64,000 nt of DNA from Zea mays (lineage: Eukaryota > Streptophyta > Magnoliopsida > Poales > Poaceae), in the NCBI RefSeq assembly GCF_902167145.1, contig NC_050102.1, positions 13,578,850 through 13,642,849 of the forward strand, read 5' to 3'. This document shows positions 45,901-55,700 of the stretch, in pieces. Position numbers and translations under genes: made by a program. A model generated the notes under the pieces. The model was given only the letters and a program-made list of their open reading frames with translations. It had not been told where the DNA came from and did no database searches. The first letter of the stretch is position 1, and each line of letters starts with the position of its first letter.

Positions 45901-46513
45901 AGAAACAAGGTGAAACTCCCACAGATTGGGGAATTGATTTCAACGATGCGGCTGGCTACATCAAGCACTACTTGGTGTCTGGTCATCCAATTGGCTCCCA
46001 GAATAATATCCACATTTTCCAAACCCAAAACAAGGAGGGTGGTTTTGATGATGTGGCTTCCTAGTTGAATAGGCACACTCTGGTTTAATTGGTTAGTTGC
46101 AATTTTACCCCCAGGTGCGGCTATCATAAATGACCCTTTTGTGCGATAGAAAGGCAGTTGACATTTAGCACTGAACTTTTGGCTAATGAAACTATGAGAT
46201 GCACCAGAATCAAACAGAATTAATGCAGGTTGATTATAAACTGAAAAGATACCAGTCATGACGGGGTCTCCCTCAGGTAACTCCTCCAGAGTAGTGAAGT
46301 TGAGCTTCCCTTGCCTGACTTGTACCTTCTGCTTTCTTCCCTTGTCTTGATTTGGTGCTGGCATCTGCCTCTGCTGATTTCTTGGGAAATTCTTGGCATA
46401 GTGGCCCACATTGCCACAAGTGAAGCACTTGTTCCCATTACCCTGGCGGAACTGCTGCTGCTGCGGAGGCTAATTGTTCCTTGGAGCGGGAGCTGGAAAG
46501 CGGTTGGGTGCTG
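42932..46513 (-). pseudogene. pol: Chromovirus D gag (3' part) and pol
   Basis: Minus strand, Tekay/Del-like chromovirus. From 46513 down: end of gag with a zinc knuckle [14 protein letters not shown] whose last Cys is Phe; protease [15 protein letters not shown] with ASTSPWG-like and [11 protein letters not shown] motifs; RNase [16 protein letters not shown] and [16 protein letters not shown]; integrase HHCC (CDSCQRIK) and catalytic SDRGAQF / [14 protein letters not shown]; and a C-terminal chromodomain near 42950-43080 ([19 protein letters not shown]). In-frame TAG stops at 45441, 44592 and 44353, plus a frameshift near 44263, inactivate it. The N-terminal gag was separated by SIRE B and lies outside the window. 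Confidence 0.88.
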
Positions 46514-47697
46514 TGAAAGGGAAATAGGCTTACACCTTTTCCTAATTGATTTTGGTGGTTGAATTGCCCAACACAAATAATTGGACTAACCAGTTTCCTC
46601 TAGATTATAAGTTTAACAGGTGCCAAAGGTTCACAACAAACCAAGAAAGGGTTCAAACAAAGAGAGCAAAAGACTACCAAAGTGTGTCCTGGTCTGACGC
46701 ACCGGACTGTCCGGAGTGCCACCGGATAGTGTCCGGTGCACCAGGGAGCCTGACTCCGAACTTGCCACCTTCGGGAATTCTGGGAGCCGCTCCGCTATAA
46801 TTCACCGGACTGTCCGGTGTAGCACCGGACTGTCCGGTGTGCCAGCGGAGCAACGACTACTTCGCGCCAACGGTCGTCTGCAGAGAACATTAAATGCGCT
46901 ACAGTGCGCGCCTGCGCGCGCAGAAGTTAGAGCAGGCGCCAGAAGGCGCACTGGACAGTCTACAGGACCTGTCCGATGCACCACCGGACTGTCTGGTGGC
47001 CCAGTTGTCAGAAGCTCCAATGGTCGAACCCTAACGGCCTGGTGACGTGGCTGGCGCACCGGACAATGTCCGGTGCGCCATTCGACAGCAGCCTCCACAA
47101 ACGGCTATTTTGATGGTTGGGGTTATAAATACCCCCAACCACCCACCATTCATTGTATCCAAGTTTTCAGCCTTCAAACCCCATACAAGAGCTACAACAT
47201 TCAATATAAGACACAAACAAAGAGATAAAATCCTCTCCCAAGTCTGGAATCACTCCAACTAAATTAGTGACTAGAGAGAGAGACATTTGTGTTCATTTGA
47301 GCTCTTGCGCTTGGATTGCTTTTTTTCTTCCTTCTTTCTTGTTTCCAACTCAATTGTAATCAAGGCAAGAGACACCAATTGTGTGGTGATCCTTGTAGGG
47401 ACTTGGTGTCCCGATTGATTGAGAAGAGAAGCTCACTCGGTCTAGGTGACCGTGTGAGAGAGGGAAAGGGTTGAAAGAGACCCGGTCTTTGTGACCACCT
47501 CAACGGGGAGTAGGTTTGCAAGAACCGAACCTCGGTAAAACAAATCACCGTGTCATCCGTTCTTATTTGCTTGTGATTTGTTTTCTCCCTCTCTTTCGGA
47601 CTCGTTTACAATTCTAAACGCTAACCCCGGCTTGTAGTGTGTGCTTAACTTTATAAATTTCAGATTCCGACTATTCTCCCCCTCTAGGCGACTTTCA
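46514..47697 (+). repeat. 5' LTR of SIRE B
   Basis: 1184 bp from TGAAAGGGAAATAGG to GGCGACTTTCA. TATAAATA at 47124-47131 between GGTTGGGG and CCCCAACC. Contains ACCGGACTGTCCGGT-type palindromes in 46690-47080. Confidence 0.92.
47124..47131 (+). promoter_or_regulatory. TATA box of SIRE B LTR, flanked by an inverted repeat
   Basis: TATAAATA between 8-9 bp arms GGTTGGGG and CCCCAACC. The same arrangement occurs in both SIRE A LTRs and in SIRE C. Confidence 0.8.
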
Positions 47698-47699
47698 AT

Positions 47700-47711
47700 T
47701 GGTATCAGAGC
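47700..47711 (+). promoter_or_regulatory. Primer binding site of SIRE B
   Basis: TGGTATCAGAGC, two bases after the LTR; complementary to initiator tRNA-Met. Confidence 0.92.
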
Positions 47712-47745
47712 TCGGTACTTCATTAGAGCCTAACCGCTCGAAGTG

Positions 47746-49039
47746 ATGTCGGGAGCATCCGCCAAGAGGCAGATCAGGACCAGCGACAAGTCCGCAAGCT
47801 CGGGGAGAACGCACTCAAGGGAGTTCGCCCACAAGCACAAGGAGGAATCCTCTTCCTCCATCAAGTCCCAACGGAAGGGTGATAAGAAGAAGAAGATGAA
47901 GAAGGTGGTCTACTACGAGACCGACTCTTCGTCACCCTCCACCTCTGGCTCGGAATCGGCATCCGTCACTTCCAAGCGCCATGAGCGCAAGAAGTATAGT
48001 AAGATGCCCCTTCGCTATCCTCGTATTTCAAAACGCACTCCATTACTTTCTGTCCCATTAGGCAAACCACCTATGTTTGATGGTGAAGATTATTCTATGT
48101 GGAGTGATAAAATGAGGCATCACCTAACCTCACTCCACAAAAGCATATTGGATATTTTTGAGTATGGAGCGCAGGTACCAAAGGAAGGGGACAAGGATTA
48201 TGATTCGGAGGAGGTCGAACAAATCCAACACTTCAACTCCCAAGCCACTACTATACTCCTCGCCTCTCTAAGTCAAGAGGAGTATAATAAGGTGCAAGGG
48301 TTGAAGAGCGCAAAGGAGATTTGGGACGTGCTCAAGACCGCGCACGAAGGAGACGAGGTGACCAAGATCACCAAGAGGGAGACGATCGAGGGGGAGCTCG
48401 GTCGATTCATGCTTCACCAAGGGGAGGAGCCACAAGCGATGTACAACCGGCTCAAGACCTTGGTGAACCAAGTGCGCAACCTCGGGAGCACCAAATGGGA
48501 TGACCATGAGATGGTCAAGGTTATTCTTAGATCACTCGTTTTTCTTAACCCTACACAAGTTCAATTAATTCGTGGTGATCCAAGGTATAAACTAATGTCT
48601 CTCGAGGAAGTAATAGGAAAATTTGTGAGCTTTGAATTGATGATCAAAGGCTCAAAGAAGATCATCGAGCAAGGCGCTTCCTCCTCCATACCCGAGGCAC
48701 AACCCGTTGCATTCAAGGCAACGGAGGAGAAGAAAGAAGACTCTACACCAAGTAGGGTCCCCATCGACGCCTCCAAGCTCGACAATGAGGAGATGGCGCT
48801 CATCATCAAGAGCTTCTGCCAAATCCTCAAGCAAAGGAGGGGGAAAGACTACAAGTCCCGCTCCAAGAAGGTTTGCTACAAATGTGGTAAGCCCAGTCAT
48901 TTTATCGCTAAATGTCCTTTGTCTAGTGATAGTGACAGGGATAACGACAAGAGGGGGAAGAAGAAGGAAAAGAAGAGATATTACAAGAAGAAGGGCGGTG
49001 ATGCCCATGTTTGCCGGGAGTGGGACTCCGACGAGAGCT
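47746..49039 (+). pseudogene. gag: SIRE B gag, N-terminal part
   Basis: MSGASAKRQIRTSDKSASSG at the first ATG, Lys-rich tract, gag core MWSDKMRHHLTSLHKSILDI, zinc knuckle CYKCGKPSHFIAKC, then KKGGDAHVCREWDSDES, where element E cuts it. No internal stop in this part. The four-residue spacing of the CX2CX4HX4C knuckle is kept. Confidence 0.9.
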
Positions 49040-49597
49040 TGTCACACCCGGTTTTAGAAGGCAAACCGAATGCGAACCATGTACGTGCCAGGATCAGTTA
49101 TTCACGTACACAGCAGTTACATAATATGGACATCATCACACAGTGCTCAAAATAGTATTAATAAGGGAAATAGTCGATTACATCATACGTCTGAGACGTC
49201 CATATAGTTCTTACAATAAATCAAAGTGCGGAAAAGAAACGTAGATAACGCGGCCTTCACAGGCAGCCGACTGGGGGTTGCCGCTAACCCACACCTAGAA
49301 CTCGTCGTAATCTTGGAACTCCTGGAAGTCTCCTTCCACAGCTTCATCTTCGCCTGAGCAGTGGTTGCAATGCTGACAACCTGGGGGGGGTTTGGTGTGT
49401 AGAGCAAGGGTGAGTACACATCAACATACTCAGCAAGTATCCTGTTTGGCTGTAGTGGACTAGCTTTATGTGGGGATAAGTCAAGCAGTTGCTTTTAGTT
49501 GGTCAGATTATTACTTACTAGTAGAAAGCCAAGTTTTAGCATTAACCCAAGTTATTAACCCAGACGTACTCCTTTCCAAACGGAAAGAGTACCACTT
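49040..49597 (-). repeat. Inverted LTR end of element E (558 bp)
   Basis: Reverse complement of 59514-60071. Its outermost 279 bp (49040-49318) read identical, inverted, to 49596-49874. It shares with that arm two bases that differ from the 3' LTR (CATACG/CGTATG followed by A, and GGCTGCCTG instead of GGCTGCATG). Confidence 0.9.
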
Positions 49598-49874
49598 CCA
49601 AGATTACGACGAGTTCTAGGTGTGGGTTAGCGGCAACCCCCAGTCGGCTGCCTGTGAAGGCCGCGTTATCTACGTTTCTTTTCCGCACTTTGATTTATTG
49701 TAAGAACTATATGGACGTCTCAGACGTATGATGTAATCGACTATTTCCCTTATTAATACTATTTTGAGCACTGTGTGATGATGTCCATATTATGTAACTG
49801 CTGTGTACGTGAATAACTGATCCTGGCACGTACATGGTTCGCATTCGGTTTGCCTTCTAAAACCGGGTGTGACA
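49596..49874 (+). repeat. Direct LTR end of element E (279 bp)
   Basis: Matches the last 279 bp of the 3' LTR in plus orientation and ends GGGTGTGACA. The junction to the inverted copy is at a 2-bp overlap (TT). Confidence 0.9.
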
Positions 49875-50866
49875 TAAGTGGGATAGCGTTTCCCGCCAAC
49901 CTTATAGTAATGGGTACTCAGGGAATAGATGTCATCCTAGGGATGAATTGGCTAGATAAGTATCAGGCAGTGATCAGTTGTGATAAAAGGACAATCAAGT
50001 TAGTGTCCCCACTAGGAGAGGAAGTGGTGACTGAGTTAGTCCCGCCTGAGCCAAAGAAAGGAAGTTGTTATCAGATGCCTGTCGATAGCAGTGAAGCAGA
50101 TCCAATTGAGAGTATCAAGGTTGTGTCTGAATTCCCAGATGTGTTTCCAAAGGACTTACCGGGTATGCCACCAGAGCGGAAAGTTGAGTTTGCCATAGAG
50201 CTTATTCCTGGAACCGCCCCCATCTTCAAGAGAGCTTACAGAATATCTGGACCAGAGTTGGATGAACTTAAGAAGCAAATTGATGAGCTGTCAGAGAAAG
50301 GTTACATCCGGCCAAGCACCTCGCCTTGGGCCGCCCCTGTCCTATTTGTGGAGAAGAAAGATGGCACCAAGAGGATGTGTATCGATTATCGAGCTTTGAA
50401 TGAGGTCACGATCAAGAACAAGTATCCCTTGCCCAGAATAGAAGATCTGTTCGACCAGTTGAGAGGAGCCAGTGTGTTCTCCAAGATAGATCTGAGGTCA
50501 GGTTATCATCAGCTCAGGATCCGACCTTCGGACATTCCGAAGACGGCCTTCATTTCCAAGTATGGTTTGTATGAGTTCACAGTGATGTCTTTTGGTTTGA
50601 CCAATGCGCCAGCGTTCTTCATGAACTTGATGAACAGTGTATTCATGGATTACCTTGATAAGTTTGTGGTGGTATTCATTGATGACATTCTGGTTTATTC
50701 TCAAAGCGAAGAAGAGCATGCAAGTCATTTGAGGATGGTATTGCAGAGATTGCGAGAGCACCAGTTGTATGCAAAGTTGAGCAAGTGTGAGTTCTGGATC
50801 AGCGAAGTCCTGTTCTTGGGTCACATAATCAACAAGGAAGGATTGGCTGTGGATCCGAAGAAAGTG
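49875..50866 (+). pseudogene. Duplicated pol fragment (protease end and RT) in the leader of E
   Basis: Bases 49881-50866 match 54218-55203 of the same element over 986 bp without net indels and about 9 substitutions by eye. It encodes [20 protein letters not shown] to GLAVDPKKV, including RT motif [12 protein letters not shown]. Left junction: GTGTGACATAAGTGGG against GTGTGAAAATAAGGGGG at 54204, a GTGTGA microhomology. Right junction: after AAAGTG it passes into leader sequence. It has no start of its own and is not a gene. Confidence 0.88.
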
Positions 50867-50959
50867 TGTTTTATTCTAATCCTTCATTTACTTATGATTC
50901 ATTATTTGCTGGTCATATTAATTCTGTTCTCACCCTTTTGCTTGTGATGTCTTTTGTAG
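50867..50959 (+). promoter_or_regulatory. Truncated leader of E ending in a 3'-splice-site-like sequence
   Basis: Pyrimidine-rich (ctcacccttttgcttg, then cttttgtag). The AG at 50958-50959 directly precedes the ATG of the accessory ORF, the form of a plant intron acceptor. Confidence 0.5.
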
Positions 50960-51973
50960 ATGGCTCGACTTAGACACACTGCACGAAAGTCAGTCATCCC
51001 CTTCTTACCCTCCCGCCTTGCTGAGCGTCCGCTTCGCCGTCCCGTGGCCGGACAGTCCAGCCACTTGGAGAGACTACACCACCGCCTGCGTGAGGAGCAG
51101 GAACGTCGACGACAGGAGCAGCAGGGCTCTTCCTTCTCGCTCCACCAGGAGATAGAGTCTGTGAGGAGCTGCTCCCCTGTGCTTCCTCTGGAGCCGCCCC
51201 CTGCACCACCACTGGGCGCCCCAGCTTCTGGAGTAGCTGCTGGAGGAGACCCAGACGACGGAGATGGCGACGACAGCTCGAGCCACGACACCGACTTCTC
51301 TGCTAACCCTGAGCCGGAAGGATGGGTTGCTCGACCCATCACTCGCGACGCTGCTCGCGGGTGTCACTTCCACGATGCGCTCGACACCCTGCTACGTCGG
51401 GCATTTAACCGGCATACTTGGTCCGTCGAGTATCGCTGTGTGGTCTACCAGCATAGTCGCGGGGTCTACCCGGACCGCTGGGAGGCAACTTGCTTGGTGC
51501 GCTGCCCGGAGAACAGTCTCCAGGGTGCAGAGGCCTGTTCAGAGCACTATTCTATCTCTGAGCGGGACTCAGCTGAGGCAGCCATGCAAGATGCTGCACG
51601 GCGTGCGCTTTCGCACTACTGCTCGGTTTTCGGTGGGGCAGCTGATGGTCTTGACCTGAAGTATTACCCCCGCTGTCCATCTGGCAGCACAGGAGGCGTG
51701 ATTGTCTCACCTGTCGGTGAGGGCAATCCTAGGTTGAGCAGCACAGTCAACCTAGCCGCCGTGCTAAACACGGAGCTGGACCATGCATTAGATGAGCTGA
51801 GTAGGGCCCGTGCTGAGATCGCCCTGCTGCGGGCTGAGCGCGCGGAACGTCGTCACTTGGATGGTGGTTCCCCCGCTCCCGTCGGGACTCAGCACCCGTA
51901 CCGCTCACCTCAGCGTGGACACCAGTCTTATGGCAATCCCGCCTGCAAGACCAAGATAACTCTAGAGCCATAG
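50960..51973 (+). CDS. Chromovirus E accessory protein with histone H3-like N-terminus
   Basis: 337-aa intact frame between leader and gag. Start MARLRHTARKSVIPF: after Met removal, residues 1, 2 and 6-10 equal those of histone H3 (A R . . . T A R K S), with Arg at position 4. Then a basic/Gln-rich helix (32-55), a Pro-rich segment (73-90), an acidic stretch (97-110), a probable folded domain (150-225: WSVEYRCVVYQ, WEATCLVRC, AAMQDAARRALSHY) with an alternating strand-then-helix look somewhat like a dsRNA-binding fold, and a coiled coil (262-300). Accessory ORFs upstream of gag are known in grass Gypsy elements; function unknown. The resemblance to H3 is seen; any chromatin role is inference. 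Confidence 0.7.
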   Translation: MARLRHTARKSVIPFLPSRLAERPLRRPVAGQSSHLERLHHRLREEQERRRQEQQGSSFSLHQEIESVRSCSPVLPLEPPPAPPLGAPASGVAAGGDPDDGDGDDSSSHDTDFSANPEPEGWVARPITRDAARGCHFHDALDTLLRRAFNRHTWSVEYRCVVYQHSRGVYPDRWEATCLVRCPENSLQGAEACSEHYSISERDSAEAAMQDAARRALSHYCSVFGGAADGLDLKYYPRCPSGSTGGVIVSPVGEGNPRLSSTVNLAAVLNTELDHALDELSRARAEIALLRAERAERRHLDGGSPAPVGTQHPYRSPQRGHQSYGNPACKTKITLEP

Positions 51974-52209
51974 ATTGTTAGAGTTGGATCTTGTAATTAA
52001 TACGAAATATATACATAGAAGCTTCAGTTTTAGCTTTAGTCTCAGTCTTAGTTAGTCTTAGTTAGACAGGGTAGTTTGCTATATCCTGTGCATCTATGTT
52101 TGTCATGATGAACTATGTTTGGTTTGGATCTTTGTAATGATTGTCACCAGAGTGTGGGTATCCCCTGCATTTTGGTTTACCTATTATGTTAATAAGAGTT
52201 AGTTATATA
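51974..52209 (+). other. Spacer of E between accessory ORF and MITE
   Basis: AT-rich, noncoding, with repeated 'cttagt' units at about 52038-52070. May be intron-like, given the acceptor-like AG before gag. Confidence 0.5.
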
Positions 52210-52612
52210 GGGCCTGTTTGTTTACCCCAATGGATTATATAATCTGGATTATTTTTGGATGATTATATAATCTGGATTATATAATTTAGATTATATAATC
52301 TGAGTAGTCTTGTTTGTTTACCCAGATTATCTGGCGTGTTTCTGTTGGGCGGCGAGCTTCTCCGATCCGATAGGCGCAAAAACGATTCGGTAGATTATAA
52401 TGGCAATGGTGGGTAATTTCTAGGAAACTTGAAAGGGTAGTGGGGAAGTGGGAAAAAAATAATCTGAAATAAGCACCTCCTCACTTGCTTATGGATTATC
52501 ATAATCCAAGGGGTTAGATTATATAATCTGGGCAAATAAGCTAGACTGTTTGTTTGCCTCTTAGGATTATTTAATCCAGATTATATAATCTGGGAGGTAA
52601 ACAAACAGGCCC
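52210..52612. mobile_element. hAT-like MITE inside element E
   Basis: 403 bp with terminal inverted repeats GGGCCTGTTTGTTTACC (left) and GGTAAACAAACAGGCCC (right), and many internal copies of the palindrome GGATTATATAATCC or close variants. No coding capacity. An exact 8-bp target duplication was not found, so the exact ends could be off by 1-2 bp. The terminal repeat and content suggest the hAT group. Confidence 0.85.
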
Positions 52613-52764
52613 ATAGTTGGGAAACCCCTTTTATTCCACTTTCCTTTCTATCTGAGAAGCTGTGTGGTCTGTGTTGGAGATCAGTGAAGATGCTCATCTG
52701 TTCAGTGCTGTTGAAGAATTCTCTTCTCTTTTCTTATGCTGCAAGATCTGCCAGATCAGTTCTG

Positions 52765-52785
52765 ATGTGTGGTTGCATTCTGCAG
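52765..52785 (+). promoter_or_regulatory. 3'-splice-site-like sequence just before gag-pol
   Basis: TGTGTGGTTGCATTCTGCAG, with the AG at 52784-52785 directly preceding the ATG at 52786; the same layout as before the accessory ORF. Confidence 0.45.
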
Positions 52786-55700
52786 ATGTCAGAAAACAGG
52801 CGCAGAGGAGGAAGGCGTGCTCAGCAGGAGCGAGCCGCTCAACAGGAGGAGGTGCCTCAGCAGCAGCACCTGCCGCCCCCGCCCCCGATGTCGATCGAGC
52901 AGATGTTTCTGATGCAGACTCAGGCAGTTCAGGCCATCGGTCAGACTCTGGCCGCCATTCAGCAGCAGCAGCAGCAACAGCAGCAAGCACCACCCCAGCC
53001 TCAGATGCCTCAAATGCCCAGAGACAAGCGTGCTGAATTCATGAGAGGTCATCCCCCAACGTTCGCTCACTCTTCTGACCCCATGGATGCTGAAGATTGG
53101 CTGCGCACTGTGGAGCGGGAGTTGCATACCGCTCAGTGTGATGACAGGGAGAAAGTTCTGTATGGTCCCCGTCTGTTGAGAGGAGCAGCCCAGTCATGGT
53201 GGGAGTCTTACCTCGCCACCCATGCCCATCCTGACGCCATCACTTGGGAAGAGTTCAGAGGTAGCTTTCGTCAGTACCATGTTCCTGCAGGTCTGATGAC
53301 AGTGAAGAAGGAGGAGTTCCTGGCCCTCAAGCAAGGGTCATCATCTGTCAGTGAGTACCGGGACAAGTTTCTGCAATTGTCTCGCTATGCTCCTGAAGAT
53401 GTCAACACCGACGCCAAGCGACAGTACCGTTTCCTGAGAGGCTTGGTTGACCCTCTGCAGTATCAACTGATGAATCACACCTTCCCGACATTCCAGCACC
53501 TGATTGACAGAGCAATCATGACGGAGAGAAAGCGCAAGGAGATGGAAGATCGTAAGCGCAAGATCAGTGGACCCCAGCCTGGAAGCAGCAATCGTCCTCG
53601 TTTCTCAGGCAATCAACCTCAGCAGTTCAGGCAGAACCAGCGTCCACCTCAGCAGCATCAGCAGTTTCAAAGGCAGTACCCTCAGAATCAGTACCAGAAC
53701 CGTCAGAGCAACCAGTCAGGAGGTCAGTTTCCGAGGCAGAATCAGCAGGCACCTCGTCTTCCTGCCCCAGCAAACCAGCAGAACAGTCAGGCAGCACCAG
53801 CTCAGGTTGGAAACAGAGCATGTTTCCACTGTGGAGAGCAAGGCCACTGGGTGATGCAATGTCCGAAGAAGGCAGCCCAGCAGCAGTCAGGCCCCAATGC
53901 CCCAGCGAAGCAGAATATGCCTCAGCCTGGAGCAGGCAACCGCTCTCAGCCGCGCTATAATCATGGAAGGCTGAACCACTTGGAAGCTGAAGCAGTTCAG
54001 GAGACCCCCGGCATGATAGTAGGTATGTTCCCAGTCGACTCCCATATTGCAGAAGTGTTATTTGATACTGGAGCAACGCATTCTTTCATTACTGCATCAT
54101 GGGTAGAAGCACATAATCTTCCAATTACTACCATGTCAACCCCCATTCAAATCGACTCAGCCGGTGGTAGAATTCGAGCCGATAGCATTTGTTTGAATAT
54201 AAGTGTGAAAATAAGGGGGATAGCGTTTCCCGCCAACCTTATAGTAATGGGTACTCAGGGAATAGATGTCATCCTAGGGATGAATTGGCTAGATAAGTAT
54301 CAGGCAGTGATCAGTTGTGATAAAAGGACAATCAAGTTAGTGTCCCCACTAGGAGAGGAAGTGGTGACTGAGTTAGTCCCGCCTGAGCCAAAGAAAGGAA
54401 GTTGTTATCAGATGGCTGTCGATAGCAGTGAAGCAGATCCAATTGAGAGTATCAAGGTTGTGTCTGAATTCCCAGATGTGTTTCCAAAGGACTTACCGGG
54501 TATGCCACCAGAGCGGAAAGTTGAGTTTGCCATAGAGCTTATTCCTGGAACCGCCCCTATCTTCAAGAGAGCTTACAGAATATCTGGACCAGAGTTGGTT
54601 GAGCTTAAGAAGCAAATTGATGAGCTGTCAGAGAAAGGTTACATCCGGCCAAGCACCTCGCCTTGGGCCGCCCCTGTCCTATTTGTGGAGAAGAAAGATG
54701 GCACCAAGAGGATGTGTATCGATTATCGAGCTTTGAATGAGGTCACGATCAAGAACAAGTATCCCTTGCCCAGAATAGAAGATCTGTTCGACCAGTTGAG
54801 AGGAGCCAGTGTGTTCTCCAAGATAGATCTGAGGTCAGGTTATCATCAGCTCAGGATCCGACCTTCGGACATTCCGAAGACGGCATTCATTTCCAAGTAT
54901 GGGTTGTATGAGTTCACAGTGATGTCTTTCGGTTTGACCAATGCGCCCGCATTCTTCATGAACTTGATGAACAGTGTATTCATGGATTACCTTGATAAGT
55001 TTGTGGTGGTATTCATTGATGACATTCTGGTTTATTCTCAAAGCGAAGAAGAGCATGCAAGTCATTTGAGGATGGTATTGCAGAGATTGCGAGAGCACCA
55101 GTTGTATGCAAAGTTGAGCAAGTGTGAGTTCTGGATCAGCGAAGTCCTGTTCTTGGGTCACATAATCAACAAGGAAGGATTGGCTGTGGATCCGAAGAAA
55201 GTGGCAGACATTTTGAACTGGAAAGCGCCAACAGATGCTAGAGGAATCAAGAGTTTCATTGGAATGGCCGGATATTATCGGCGATTCATTGAAGGGTTTT
55301 CGAAGATTGCGAAACCAATGACAGCGTTGCTAGGCAACAAGGTTGAGTTCAAGTGGACCCAGAAATGCCAAGAGGCCTTTGAAGCGCTGAAAGAGAAGTT
55401 GACTACAGCGCCTGTCCTAGTCTTGCCTGATGTGCACAAGCCCTTCTCGGTGTATTGCGATGCTTGTTACACAGGTTTGGGATGTGTGTTGATGCAAGAG
55501 GGGAGAGTTGTGGCTTACTCGTCCCGACAGTTGAAGGTTCATGAGAAGAATTACCCAATCCATGATCTAGAGTTGGCAGCAGTGGTTCACGCACTGAAGA
55601 CATGGAGGCACTACCTGTATGGACAGAAATGCGATGTTTACACAGATCACAAGAGTCTAAAGTACATATTCACTCAGTCAGAGTTGAACATGAGGCAACG

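Noticed and set aside
49040..49597. A separate minus-strand solo-LTR insertion next to E
   Set aside because: The GAGCT duplication encloses it together with E, and its outer 279 bp read identical to the neighbouring direct copy, so it belongs to the same integration event.
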